Positions 8,081 through 17,037 are shown, counted from the first letter of the stretch. The stretch: 64,000 nt of DNA from Saccharothrix sp. ST-888 (GCF_000955975.1 NZ_JYJF01000013.1:22961-86960); one strand, 5' to 3'. Notes: generated by a model not told the origin, from the letters alone. Made by a program: numbers and translations.

Positions 8081-9532
8081 GTGCTGCTCAGGAACTCTTC
8101 GGCCAGGGCCGCCACGGCGGCCGCACTGCTCGTGATCGCGGGCGGATCGATCCTGCCCGCACAGCCCGCGGCCGCCGCCGTCCCGGGCGCCGCCGCAGCC
8201 TCCCGGTGGGCCGACGGCGTCTGGCGGATGGACGGCTACGGCACCGTGCTCACGGTCGCCGGCGACCACTTGCAGACCTACCAGACCACCTCGGTCAGCT
8301 GTCTGAAGGGCGACGGCGCCGGGCGCTCCGGCACCGCTGCCGGATCGGTCACCTTCGCCGCCCCCGACGCGACGGTTCTCACCCTGCGCCCCCGGGGCAC
8401 CCGGGAGGCCGCCCTGCACATCGGCGGTTCGCCCGGCGACCGCATGCTGCGCCGGATCCCGGCCCTGCCCGCCGACTGCAGCCGTCCGGGGCCCACCGGC
8501 CCGGTGGCGTCCTTCGACGTCTTCTGGCAGACCTTCGAGGAGAACTACCCCTTCTTCGCCGCCAAGGGCATCGACTGGCACGCCGTCAGGGAGCGGTACC
8601 GTCCCCGGATCAACGCCGGGAGCACCGACGCGCAGCTGTTCGCCGTCCTCAGCGAGATGGTCCGGCCGCTGTACGACGCCCATGTCTCCGTCGACGCCGG
8701 TGACACGGGCTTCTTCGCCCAGGGCCGCCCCGGCACGGCGGTGCCCAGCCCGGAGCTGGACGCCCGGGTCCGCGGCTACGTCGAGGAGTGCGATCTCGGC
8801 GGCCGGCCACTGCAGTACTACGCCGGGAACCGGATCGGCTACGCCGACCTGCCGAACGGCCAGGGCTATCTGCGGATCTCCGGCTTCGGCGGCTACACGG
8901 ACGATCCGCACGACAGCTACGCGGCCAACAGCGCCGAGCTCCAGCGGGCACTGGACGAGATCCTGACCCCCGAGCGCACCGCCCGGCTGAGCGGTCTGAT
9001 CATCGATCTGCGGATCAACGGGGGCGGGTCCGACAGTCTCGGTCTGCAGATCGCCTCGCGCCTGACCGACCGCTCCTACCTCGCGTACAGCAAGACGGTG
9101 CGCAACGACCCGGCGGACTCGAGCGGCTTCACCCGCCCGCAGCCGATCGTCGTCCAGCCCGCCCGAGGCGCCCGCTACACCGGCCCGGTCGCGGTTCTGA
9201 CCAGCGGGTCCACGGTCAGCGCGGGGGAGACGTTCACCCAGGCGCTGATCGACCGGCCGGGCGGCACGGCGCGGATCGGCGAGTCCACCCAGGGCGTCTT
9301 CTCGGACGTCCTGGAGCGGAGCCTCCCCAACGGCTGGCAGATCGGCCTGCCCGACGAGGAGTTCCGCACCCGCTCCGGTGGGACGTTCGACGGGCCGGGC
9401 ATCCCGCCGCAGTACCCGGAACCGGTCTTCACCCCCGAGGAGTTCAGCCACCACCGGGACTCGGCCTTCGACCGCGCGGTCTCCCTGCTGAGCGCCACGG
9501 GCCAGGCGGCCGCCACGTCCCGGCCCCGGTGA
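8081..9532 (+). CDS. Secreted S41-family (tricorn/CtpA-like) protease
   Basis: 483 residues. It has a Sec signal peptide (about 1-33, ending in PAAAA), an N-terminal beta-rich region, then the S41 peptidase fold. IIDLRINGGGSD is the conserved strand before the oxyanion region, and TSGSTVSAGETF carries the nucleophile Ser380, followed by a Glu three residues later as in the tricorn-like subfamily. No clear PDZ domain is seen. It probably degrades or processes proteins outside the membrane. GTG 8081 is preceded by GGGGAGGG. It shares a bidirectional terminator with the chitinase. Confidence 0.85.
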   Translation: MLLRNSSARAATAAALLVIAGGSILPAQPAAAAVPGAAAASRWADGVWRMDGYGTVLTVAGDHLQTYQTTSVSCLKGDGAGRSGTAAGSVTFAAPDATVLTLRPRGTREAALHIGGSPGDRMLRRIPALPADCSRPGPTGPVASFDVFWQTFEENYPFFAAKGIDWHAVRERYRPRINAGSTDAQLFAVLSEMVRPLYDAHVSVDAGDTGFFAQGRPGTAVPSPELDARVRGYVEECDLGGRPLQYYAGNRIGYADLPNGQGYLRISGFGGYTDDPHDSYAANSAELQRALDEILTPERTARLSGLIIDLRINGGGSDSLGLQIASRLTDRSYLAYSKTVRNDPADSSGFTRPQPIVVQPARGARYTGPVAVLTSGSTVSAGETFTQALIDRPGGTARIGESTQGVFSDVLERSLPNGWQIGLPDEEFRTRSGGTFDGPGIPPQYPEPVFTPEEFSHHRDSAFDRAVSLLSATGQAAATSRPR

Positions 9533-9537
9533 GCCGG

Positions 9538-9572
9538 CAGGCCCGCCGTACCCGGTCGGTACGGCGGGCCTG
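9538..9572. terminator. Terminator between S41 protease and chitinase
   Basis: A perfect 15-bp stem (9538-9552 with 9558-9572) with a five-base loop. It starts six bases after the protease stop and lies downstream of the convergent chitinase stop at 9656. Confidence 0.75.
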
Positions 9573-9655
9573 GTCCGGAGCGCCGTCCCACCCTCGAAGG
9601 GCGGCGTTCCAGGGGGAGTTGCGGCACGGTGGGGAGCTGCCGCACGGCGCGGGAG

Positions 9656-11245
9656 TTACGGCATCGCGTGGAGGTGGGCACCCACGTTGGTGGAGAAGTC
9701 GTTGCCGTTCGCCGCGTCCCAGTTGGTCGACCAGGTCATCGCACCCCGGATGGTCGGCCACTTGGCCGGCGGGACGAAGCTGCCGCAGTTGGTGCCCTTG
9801 GCCAGGCAGTCCAACGCGTTGTTCACCACGGTGGAGTTGACGTAGCCGCCGCCCGCCGCCCTGCTGGACGCCGGGACACCGATGCCGACCTGGTCCGGAC
9901 GCAGGCCGCCCTGGATGTGGGTGCAGACCTGGCTGGTGATGAAGTCCACGGTGCCCTGGTTGTAGACCTTGCCGTCACAGCCGTTCATGCCACCGGAGTT
10001 GTAGAACTGGGTGTTGACGACGGTCAGGATGTCCTTGGTGTTCAGCGCCAGTTGGAAGTACGCGCCCGTGGTGCTGTACATCCCGATGGTCTCCGGCGCC
10101 ATGGTCAGCACGAAGCCCGGGCCCACCTTGCTCTGCAGGGTGTGCAGCGACTGAGCCAGGTAGACCGGGTCGACACCGTTCTCCAGGTCGATGTCCACCC
10201 CGTCGAAGCCGTACTGCCGGATCAGGGCGTACGCGCTGTTGGCGAAGTTGTCGGCGGAGGCGGTGTTGTTCACCGCGATGGTGCCGTTCTGCCCGCCGAC
10301 CGAGAGCACGACCCGCTTGCCCGCCGCGTGCTTCGCGGCGATGTCGGCCTTGAAGTCCGCGTCGGTGTAGCCGCCCAGCTTGCCGGCCAGGGCCGGGTCC
10401 AGGGTGAAGCTGATCGCGCCGGGCGTGCCGGTCGCGTCGGCGAAGGAGACCGCGATGATGTCGTACGCGCTCTGCACGTCGCGCAGTCGCTGCACGGTGG
10501 CGCCGTTGTCGAAGTTCTGCCAGTAGCCGGTCAGGGCGTGGGCCGGGAGGCCGCTGCTCGGCGGGGTGGTGGGCCCGGTCGGCGAGGAGCTCGGGGACGA
10601 GCTGGGGCTGCTGCTCGGCGAGCTGGACGGGGAGGAGGACGGCGAGCTGGACGGGGAGGTCGAGGGGGACGTGCTGGGCGACGAGCTCGGCGTCGGCGAG
10701 GAGGTGCCCCCCGGGCCGGTCAGCGTGATGTCGTCCGCGCCGTAGGCGCCCTGGCCGTACCAGCCGTGCACGTACACCGTGACGGTGCTGGTGTCGGCAC
10801 CGGTGGTGAAGGTGCTGCTGAGCTGGTTCCAGCCGCTCTGGCTGGACCAGCTGGACGGGTCCGTGCCACCGGTGCCGCTCGCGCCCAGGTAGACGTACGG
10901 GCCCTGGACCCAACCGCTCAGCGTGTAGCTGGTGTTGGGCAGCACGCTGACGGTCTGCTGGCAGTTGGCGGTGTCCGAGCTGCCAGGGGTGGCCTGGAGG
11001 GCGTACCCGCCGGAGTGCACGGGGGAGGAGACCGCACTCGCCGTGCCGGTGCAGCTCCAGCCGGAGAGGCCGCCGGTCTCGAAGCCGCCGTTGGCGAGGA
11101 GGTTGCCGACCGCCGCGCTGGCGCCGCCCGCGAACAGGGCGAGGCCGGTGCCGGCCAGTGCGAGGGCGGTGGTGCCGGCCGCGAGGGCCGTGGGGACGGT
11201 GCTTCGGCGGCGCCGGTGGGACGGCGGCTGCAGCGTACGGGCCAT
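9656..11245 (-). CDS. Secreted GH18 chitinase with N-terminal carbohydrate-binding module
   Basis: 529 residues. Signal peptide 1-45 has an RRRR n-region and the cleavage region FAGGASA. A galactose-binding-like CBM follows (about 46-190, beginning NLLANGGFETGG), then a Ser/Pro/Thr-rich linker built of SPSS-type repeats, then a GH18 barrel. The catalytic DxxDxDxE motif reads DGVDIDLE with Glu355 as the acid/base. It hydrolyses chitin outside the cell to feed N-acetylglucosamine uptake. The start MARTLQ is fixed by the signal peptide, with GGAG upstream. A DasR-like operator lies 145-156 bases upstream of the start. Confidence 0.93.
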   Translation of the reverse strand: MARTLQPPSHRRRRSTVPTALAAGTTALALAGTGLALFAGGASAAVGNLLANGGFETGGLSGWSCTGTASAVSSPVHSGGYALQATPGSSDTANCQQTVSVLPNTSYTLSGWVQGPYVYLGASGTGGTDPSSWSSQSGWNQLSSTFTTGADTSTVTVYVHGWYGQGAYGADDITLTGPGGTSSPTPSSSPSTSPSTSPSSSPSSSPSSSPSSSPSSSPSSSPTGPTTPPSSGLPAHALTGYWQNFDNGATVQRLRDVQSAYDIIAVSFADATGTPGAISFTLDPALAGKLGGYTDADFKADIAAKHAAGKRVVLSVGGQNGTIAVNNTASADNFANSAYALIRQYGFDGVDIDLENGVDPVYLAQSLHTLQSKVGPGFVLTMAPETIGMYSTTGAYFQLALNTKDILTVVNTQFYNSGGMNGCDGKVYNQGTVDFITSQVCTHIQGGLRPDQVGIGVPASSRAAGGGYVNSTVVNNALDCLAKGTNCGSFVPPAKWPTIRGAMTWSTNWDAANGNDFSTNVGAHLHAMP

Positions 11246-11389
11246 GGAGGCACTCCGTGGGGGAGGAGGGGGAGCCGCCGCGGTGGGGGCGGGGCGGCTC
11301 CGTGTGGGGGAGGGTGGACCGCAGTGGAGCTGTCGGGGGCGGCCGGCCGGCCGGTGCGCGCCGGTGTCCGCTGCCCTCGCTCCACAAGC

Positions 11390-11401
11390 TGGACTAGACC
11401 A
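11390..11401 (-). promoter_or_regulatory. DasR-type (dre) or chi-box operator of the chitinase
   Basis: TGGACTAGACCA is a near-perfect palindrome (all but one base pair) and closely matches the ACTGGTCTAGACCAGT dre consensus and the TGGTCTAGACC boxes of Streptomyces chi promoters (recalled consensus). On the chitinase strand it reads TTGGTCTAGTCCAG. It implies repression by DasR relieved by amino-sugar phosphates. A low-GC stretch typical of a promoter follows. Confidence 0.75.
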
Positions 11402-11654
11402 ATGGCAAGCGTCAAGCATCCGGAGGCCGTCTTACGGCTTATTTAAGGAAGCGGTGACCGTTCCGTGTCCGGGCCGGCCGGGCCTGCGGCCGCACCGGTG
11501 ACCGCATCGGATCCACACCCGGTCAGATGCATTCGTACACGCTTGTGACACCTTCGGTACCTGCGGCTTTTACCTTCACGTACCGTGCGGGAGTAGGCTG
11601 CGCCAGGGGTTTTCAGTCGCATCCGGGGGACTGAGTACGGAGGGGCCGAACGTC
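11402..11654. other. Divergent promoter region, chitinase / uppS
   Basis: This 253-base part of the 409-base gap between the two divergent starts is lower in GC than its surroundings. It includes a GTGACACCTTCGG stretch that may hold the uppS promoter. No RNA gene or ORF with a ribosome binding site is visible. Confidence 0.4.
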
Positions 11655-12449
11655 ATGGGTCTGCGCGATGTGGTCGAGAGCACGCCGGGTCTGCGCACCC
11701 TGCTGGACAACGCCTACCGGCTCTACGGCCGCCGGGTCGAGGTGCACCTCGACAACACCCCGCACCACATCGGGGTCATCCTGGACGGCAACCGCCGCTG
11801 GGCGAAGGCGACCGGCGGTAGCACCGTCTACGGTCACCAGCGCGGTGCGGACAAGATCAGCGAGTTCCTGGGCTGGTGCGACGAGACGCACGTCCAGGTC
11901 GTCACGCTCTGGATGCTCTCCACCGACAACCTCTCCCGGCCGGCCGAGGAACTGGTTCCGCTGCTCGGGATCATCGAGGACGCGGTCCGTGGGCTGGCCG
12001 AGTCCCGCCGTTGGCGGGTGAACCCGGTCGGCGCGCTCGACCTGCTGCCCGAGCACACGGCCGACGTCCTCAAGCAGGCCGCCCAGGCCACCGCGCACGT
12101 CCAGGGCGTCACGGTCAACGTCGCCGTCGGCTACGGCGGACGGCACGAGATCGCCGACGCGGTGCGCTCGCTGCTCCAGGAGCACGCCGGCCGGGGCACC
12201 TCGATCGAGGAATTGGCCGAAATCCTCACCGTCGAGCACATCGCCGAGCACCTCTACACCACCGGCCAGCCCGACCCCGACCTGATCATCCGGACCTCCG
12301 GTGAACAGCGCCTCTCGGGCTTCCTGCTCTGGCAGAGCGCCCACAGCGAGTTCTACTTCTGCGAGGCGTACTGGCCGGCCTTCCGCAAGGTGGACTTCCT
12401 CCGGGCCCTGCGCGACTTCCAGCTGCGCAACCGCCGCCTGGGCCTCTGA
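11655..12449 (+). CDS. uppS: Isoprenyl transferase (cis-prenyltransferase, UppS family)
   Basis: 264 residues. It has the cis-prenyltransferase signature GVILDGNRRWAK with the catalytic Asp that activates allylic pyrophosphate, the GGRHEI motif, and the C-terminal isopentenyl-binding RTSGEQRLSGFLLWQ block. It condenses IPP onto an allylic primer to give Z-polyprenyl diphosphate. The head motif (GVILDGN rather than AIIMDGN) resembles the shorter-chain Z-FPP synthase type of mycobacteria, so the product could be Z-FPP rather than undecaprenyl diphosphate. ATG 11655 is preceded by CGGAGGGG. ispH at 37 kb supplies the same precursor pool. Confidence 0.88.
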   Translation: MGLRDVVESTPGLRTLLDNAYRLYGRRVEVHLDNTPHHIGVILDGNRRWAKATGGSTVYGHQRGADKISEFLGWCDETHVQVVTLWMLSTDNLSRPAEELVPLLGIIEDAVRGLAESRRWRVNPVGALDLLPEHTADVLKQAAQATAHVQGVTVNVAVGYGGRHEIADAVRSLLQEHAGRGTSIEELAEILTVEHIAEHLYTTGQPDPDLIIRTSGEQRLSGFLLWQSAHSEFYFCEAYWPAFRKVDFLRALRDFQLRNRRLGL

Positions 12450-12719
12450 CGGGCGGCCTCTGACGGGCGCTCGCCCGAAGGAACTTCAGGGGCTCGACCC
12501 TACGGCCGGCCGGGCCGGTGCGTGGCTGAAGCGTGTTCAGATCGTCTGCCCGGAAGGCGTCCCGGTAAACGTTCGTCGACAATGATCCGTCAACTGCGTG
12601 CGGCGGGTATGCACCACGGTTCGCCTGGGAATACCCCAGTCAGACCGGTACCCCGGCCACCGGGGTCGCGGGGACCGGCTTGCCGCGGGTGACGCTGGGT
12701 CATCCGCTCGGGAGGCCTA
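12450..12719 (+). other. Intergenic region with one possible 36-codon ORF
   Basis: Between uppS and phoH an ATG at 12582 opens 36 codons ending at TGA 12690-12692 (MIRQLRAAGMHHGSPG...), Arg/Pro-rich. It has no convincing ribosome binding site and is listed only as a candidate. CCCCGG...CCGGGG at about 12653-12667 can form a small stem. No terminator for uppS was found. Confidence 0.25.
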
Positions 12720-14054
12720 GTGGTCAGTACCAAGAGCCGCCGGACACCAGACCGGCGCACGTACGTTCTCGACACCAGCGTGCTCCTGGCCGACCCGCTC
12801 GCCATGACGCGCTTCGACGAGCACGAGGTCGTCCTCCCGGTGGTGGTGGTCACCGAACTGGAGGCCAAGCGGCACCACCCGGAGCTGGGCTACTTCGCCC
12901 GCCAGGCGCTGCGCCTGCTGGACGACTACCGGATCCGCTACGGCCGGCTCGACGAGCCGATCCCGGTGGGCGAGCTCGGCGGCACCATCAGGGTCGAGCT
13001 CAACCACTCCGACCCCTCCGTGCTGCCGGCCGGGTACCGCTCGGGCGGAGGCGAGGCGGACACCCGGATCCTGGCGGTCGCCCGCAATCTGCAGGCCGAG
13101 GGCTACGACGTCACCGTGGTCTCCAAGGATCTGCCGCTGCGGATCAAGGCCAGTTCGGTCGGCCTGCTGGCCGAGGAGTACCGCGCGGAGCTGGCGATCA
13201 CCTCGGGCTGGACCGGGATGGCCGAGCTGCAGGTGTCCGGTGACCAGGTGGACGCCCTGTTCGGGGCCGGCCACGACGTCTCGGTGGAGATCGACGGCGC
13301 CGACGAACTGCCCGTGCACACCGGCCTGGTGCTCACCTCGGAGCGCGGCCGCGCGCTCGGCCGGGTGACGCACGACGGCCGGGTCCGACTGGTCCGGGGG
13401 GACCGGGAGGCGTTCGGGCTGCGGGGCCGCAGCGCCGAGCAGCGGGTGGCGCTGGAACTGCTGCTGGACCCCGAGGTCGGCATCATCTCGATGGGGGGTC
13501 GCGCGGGTACCGGTAAGTCCGCGCTGGCGCTCTGCGCGGGTCTGGAGGCGGTGCTGGAGCGGCAGCAGCACCGCAAGGTGATGGTGTTCCGCCCGCTCTA
13601 CGCGGTCGGCGGGCAGGAGTTGGGCTACCTGCCGGGGAGCGAGGCCGAGAAGATGGGCCCGTGGGCCCAGGCGGTCTTCGACACCATGTCCGCGGTCACC
13701 ACCCCGGACGTGATCGAGGAGGTGATCGCCCGGGGGATGCTGGAGGTGCTGCCGTTGACCCACATCAGGGGCCGGTCGCTGCACGACGCGTTCGTGATCG
13801 TGGACGAGGCGCAGTCCCTGGAGCGGAACGTCCTGTTGACCGTGCTGTCCCGGATCGGTCAGGGCTCGCGGGTGGTGCTCACCCATGACGTCGCGCAGCG
13901 CGACAACCTGAGAGTCGGGCGGTACGACGGCGTGGTCGCGGTGGTGGAGAAGCTCAAGGGCCACCCGCTGTTCGCGCACGTCACCCTCACCCGCTCCGAG
14001 CGCTCCCCGATCGCTGCTCTGGTGACGGAGATGCTGGAGGACATCCAGCTCTGA
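12720..14054 (+). CDS. PIN domain-PhoH ATPase fusion (PhoH2 type)
   Basis: 444 residues. An N-terminal PIN-like RNase domain (YVLDTSVLLADP... with later acidic residues, about 14-150) is joined to a C-terminal PhoH P-loop ATPase (about 235-440). The ATPase has GRAGTGKSALAL (Walker A), FVIVDEAQ (Walker B) and LTHDVAQRD (sensor-like). In mycobacteria the fusion PhoH2 is an ATP-dependent RNA helicase/RNase, sometimes paired with a small antitoxin, PhoAT. No convincing antitoxin ORF precedes it here. GTG 12720 has GGAGG five bases upstream. A perfect stem-loop ends the unit. Confidence 0.92.
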   Translation: MVSTKSRRTPDRRTYVLDTSVLLADPLAMTRFDEHEVVLPVVVVTELEAKRHHPELGYFARQALRLLDDYRIRYGRLDEPIPVGELGGTIRVELNHSDPSVLPAGYRSGGGEADTRILAVARNLQAEGYDVTVVSKDLPLRIKASSVGLLAEEYRAELAITSGWTGMAELQVSGDQVDALFGAGHDVSVEIDGADELPVHTGLVLTSERGRALGRVTHDGRVRLVRGDREAFGLRGRSAEQRVALELLLDPEVGIISMGGRAGTGKSALALCAGLEAVLERQQHRKVMVFRPLYAVGGQELGYLPGSEAEKMGPWAQAVFDTMSAVTTPDVIEEVIARGMLEVLPLTHIRGRSLHDAFVIVDEAQSLERNVLLTVLSRIGQGSRVVLTHDVAQRDNLRVGRYDGVVAVVEKLKGHPLFAHVTLTRSERSPIAALVTEMLEDIQL

Positions 14055-14095
14055 ACTGCGCCCCACATCAGGTCAAATCGTCCTAAACAGGCATC

Positions 14096-14126
14096 AAGGA
14101 ACCTGCCGCATAGCGGCAGGTTCCTT
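14096..14126 (+). terminator. Terminator of phoH
   Basis: A perfect 14-bp stem (14096-14109 with 14113-14126), three-base loop, 41 bases after the phoH stop. Confidence 0.8.
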
Positions 14127-14478
14127 GGCTGTCACCACATCTGACTGTCCCTTCTCCCGAGTAACGGCAAACCCCCTGCTCGCAGGAATTGTGAGATCCG
14201 CCACGCAACCGGGAATTGCGTAGACACGTCCTGGTGCGGCATGGTGAGGGTTCTGTCAGGCCCCGCGTACGGCACAGAACTCGCCCGGCAACTCCGGTCG
14301 GCGGGCGGACAACTGAACACCGATTGAGCCGTGCGCCGCCCGATCCACTCGCTTGTCCGACTCAGTCTCGGCCCGGCGCCGGGCCCGAGTCTCCCGTGAC
14401 CAGCACCTGTGGAGGCCAGCGCCAAGGGGCATGTTGCGTCCGAACGGTCACGCGCGGGCGATGCTGGAAGGAAACCAT
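14127..14478 (+). other. Long leader of the transglycosylase gene
   Basis: This 352-base stretch follows the phoH terminator and precedes a secreted cell-wall protein. I looked for the conserved core of the c-di-AMP (ydaO) riboswitch, which controls rpf-type genes in Streptomyces, and did not find it. The first 90 bases are relatively AT-rich and could hold a promoter. A long structured 5' UTR cannot be excluded. Confidence 0.35.
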
Positions 14479-15180
14479 GTGACTCGGATCTCGGTCCGGG
14501 GAGTCGCTGTGGCCTCTGCCACCGCGGTCACCGCTGTAGGTGCCGTTGTCGGCGTGGCCTCCGGTAGCGAGGGCAAGAACACCCAGCCGATGGATGTCGC
14601 GGGTGCCACCCTGCTCGCCGACGTCCCGACGGGTGCCCACGCACAGACCGTCAGCGACAACTTCATCCAACAGGCCGGCGCTCAGCAGGCGTCCGCCGAC
14701 CAGGCCGCGCAGGAAGCCGCCGCCAAGAAGGCCGCCGACGAGGCCGCGCGCCAGAAGGCCGCCGCCGACGCGCAGGCCAAGGCCGACGCGGAGAAGGCGG
14801 CCAAGGCCGCCGAGGAGAAGCGGAAGGCCGACGAGGAGGCCGCGAACCGCGCCAAGGCGCGGACCGAGATGGCCGCGGTCAGCGCCAGCCCCGGTTCGGT
14901 CCAGGCGCTGGCCGCCTCGATCGTGGGCGACTCCGGTCAGTTCCAGTGCTTCAGCCACATCGTCAACAACGAGAGTGGCTGGGACTACCAGGCGACCAAT
15001 GCGAGCTCCGGAGCCTACGGTCTGGTCCAGGCGCTGCCGGGTTCGAAGATGGCCTCGGCCGGTTCGGACTGGCGGACCAACCCCGCGACGCAGATCAAGT
15101 GGGGCCTGAACTACATGAACGAGCGCTACGGCTCGCCGTGCGGTGCCTGGTCCTTCTGGCAGAGCCACAGCTGGTACTAG
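14479..15180 (+). CDS. Secreted transglycosylase-like cell-wall protein
   Basis: 233 residues. An N-terminal signal/anchor (about 6-31) is followed by an Ala/Lys/Glu-rich, probably coiled-coil region (about 65-140) with AAAKKAADEAA-type repeats, then a compact lysozyme-like domain. NNESGW carries the likely catalytic Glu, and GAYGLVQALPG, WGLNYMNERYG and CGAWSFWQ are typical of small Streptomyces SLT/aggregation-promoting-factor proteins. It probably cleaves peptidoglycan glycan strands at the surface. GTG 14479 is chosen because GGAAGG lies eight bases upstream; the overlapping ATG at 14477 is out of frame and reads straight into TGA. Confidence 0.88.
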   Translation: MTRISVRGVAVASATAVTAVGAVVGVASGSEGKNTQPMDVAGATLLADVPTGAHAQTVSDNFIQQAGAQQASADQAAQEAAAKKAADEAARQKAAADAQAKADAEKAAKAAEEKRKADEEAANRAKARTEMAAVSASPGSVQALAASIVGDSGQFQCFSHIVNNESGWDYQATNASSGAYGLVQALPGSKMASAGSDWRTNPATQIKWGLNYMNERYGSPCGAWSFWQSHSWY

Positions 15181-15198
15181 GAGCGAAGCAGCTTCCCT

Positions 15199-15228
15199 AG
15201 AGGCCCCCGACCTGCGTCGGGGGCCTCT
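15199..15228 (+). terminator. Terminator of the transglycosylase gene
   Basis: A perfect 13-bp stem (15199-15211 with 15216-15228) with a four-base loop, 19 bases past the stop. Confidence 0.8.
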
Positions 15229-15639
15229 CGGCGTCTCCGCGGTCCGCCCCGGCCGGCTGACTGCCCACTGTCGGTAGGTGCCTGTACACAGGCGGGCCGC
15301 CCCGCCCAGCGCTGCGCTGACCATGGCGCGGGTGGGCGGTGCGGTCCAGGTGCGGACGCGGGGCGCCGGGGAGGGTCCTGGTTAGCCCCGGCACCGGCCG
15401 GTCCGCCGACAGTTGGCTCTGCAGTGGGCCCTTTGCACCCGACCCTTCCCCGCCGAGCCGGGGTCCGAAACCAGTGAATTGTCCGGTATTGGGACATTTT
15501 CTTCCCCTGTGACATGGGAAACTCCCCGCGCACACCTCTCATCCTGGGCGAATCCGAGTCCGTCGGACGGGTAGCGTCGTCCCCGACAGCCGTGACTGGG
15601 ACGACCCACGGCGCAGTAGGGGCCGATCGGGGAGCGGTG
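15229..15639 (+). other. Intergenic region before the AI-2E family gene
   Basis: It holds a 14-bp palindrome, GCCTGT-AC-ACAGGC (15280-15293), and a low-GC promoter-like segment around 15470-15525 (TTGTCC...GGGACATTTTC). No ORF with a ribosome binding site was found in it. Confidence 0.4.
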
Positions 15640-17037
15640 GTGTCAAAGGTGGCGCGGGGCGCAAGAACGGTGCTGGCGGTGTCGGGGGCGGGAGCCCTGG
15701 CCTCGCGACTGGTGGCGGTGCTGGCCGAACGGCGACGAGCCGCCCGCGCGGCGGAGGAACAGTCGATGGACCCCGGCGACGACATCGTGCCGATCGACAT
15801 CGTGCCCATCGACCACGTACCGGCGCCGCGCGCCGCGCAGCCGGACGTCGCCGCGCGGCGTCCCGGGGCGGAGCGGGCACCCGCGCCGTACGGGCGCGAA
15901 CCCGGCAGTGCTCCCGGCCGTCCGGCGAGCCCGGTCGAGGCCGTGCCGTGGGCGCTGCGGGTGGCCGCCGAGTCCACCTGGCGGCTGCTGCTGCTCGCGG
16001 CGGCGCTCTACCTGGTCTTCCGGGTGGTGGACATGCTGCGGCTGGTCGCCTTCGCGGTGCTGGCGGCGCTGCTGATCTCCGCACTGCTGGAGCCGACCGT
16101 CTCCTGGCTGCGGCGGCACGGTGTGCCGCGCTCGCTGGCGGCGGCGGTCACCTTCCTCAGCGGTCTGGCGGGGATCGGGCTGGTCGGCTGGTTCGTGATC
16201 TGGCAGGTGTCCACCAACCTCAACTCGGTCACCGGCAAGGTCCAGGCCGGTGTCAACCAGCTGCGCGAGTGGCTGGTCACCGGGCCGCTGCACCTGACCC
16301 AGCAGCAGATCAACGACTTCGCCAAGCAGATCTCCACCGCGATCGGCACCAACTCGGAGCAGATCACCTCGGCCGGATTCACCGGTGTGGCGATAGCGGT
16401 CGAGGTGCTCACGGGCGTCGTGCTGGCGGCCTTCACGACCTTCTTCCTGCTCTACGACGGTGCCAGGATCTGGAGCTGGCTGCTGCGCGGCCTGCCCCGT
16501 CACTCCCGGTACGCGATGGCGGGCGCGGGCCCGAAGGCGTGGGCCACCCTCACCGCGTACGTGCGCGGCACGGTGTGCGTGGCCTTCATCGACGCGCTCT
16601 GCATCGGTGTCGGCATCCAGCTGCTGGGTGTCCCGCTGGCGCTCCCGCTGGCGGTGATCATCTTCCTCGGGGCCTTCGTGCCGCTGGTCGGGGCGCTGGT
16701 CACCGGCACCGTCGCGGTGCTGATCGCACTGGTCACGCAGGGGCCGTTCACGGCGCTGATGGTGCTTGTGGTGCTGGTCGCGGTGCAGCAGATCGAGGGG
16801 CACCTGCTTCAGCCGCTGATCCTCGGCCGTGCGGTGCGGGTGCATCCGCTGGGCGTGGTCCTGGGCGTGGCAGCGGGCACGATCGTCGGGGGGATCGGCG
16901 GCGCGATCGTGGCCGTCCCGCTCATCGCGGTGACCAACACCGTGGTGGCCCACCTGCGCCAGCGCAACGCGGCCGGCCAGCAGGTCTTCGAGGCGCTCGA
17001 GGCCGCCCGCGTCGCGGCCCCGAACTCCGAGTCCTGA
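15640..17037 (+). CDS. AI-2E family transporter / multi-helix membrane protein
   Basis: 465 residues. A basic N-terminal cytoplasmic region of about 110 residues (a DIVPIDIVPID repeat is visible) precedes about eight membrane helices typical of PF01594. The conserved elements are FFLLYDGARIW, the long central loop with amphipathic helices, and EGHLLQPLILGRAVRVHPL near the C-terminus. Family members have been linked to autoinducer-2 export or Na+/H+ exchange, but most, including this one, have no proven substrate. GTG 15640 is placed by GGGGA about seven bases upstream. It converges on ahpD across a 19-bp stem-loop. Confidence 0.85.
   Translation: MSKVARGARTVLAVSGAGALASRLVAVLAERRRAARAAEEQSMDPGDDIVPIDIVPIDHVPAPRAAQPDVAARRPGAERAPAPYGREPGSAPGRPASPVEAVPWALRVAAESTWRLLLLAAALYLVFRVVDMLRLVAFAVLAALLISALLEPTVSWLRRHGVPRSLAAAVTFLSGLAGIGLVGWFVIWQVSTNLNSVTGKVQAGVNQLREWLVTGPLHLTQQQINDFAKQISTAIGTNSEQITSAGFTGVAIAVEVLTGVVLAAFTTFFLLYDGARIWSWLLRGLPRHSRYAMAGAGPKAWATLTAYVRGTVCVAFIDALCIGVGIQLLGVPLALPLAVIIFLGAFVPLVGALVTGTVAVLIALVTQGPFTALMVLVVLVAVQQIEGHLLQPLILGRAVRVHPLGVVLGVAAGTIVGGIGGAIVAVPLIAVTNTVVAHLRQRNAAGQQVFEALEAARVAAPNSES

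Noticed and set aside
10560..10700. Short tandem repeats in the chitinase gene as a possible CRISPR or satellite
   Set aside because: They are in-frame codons for a Ser/Pro linker between binding module and catalytic domain.
14127..14478. c-di-AMP (ydaO) riboswitch before the transglycosylase gene
   Set aside because: The conserved core sequences of the riboswitch are not present by eye.
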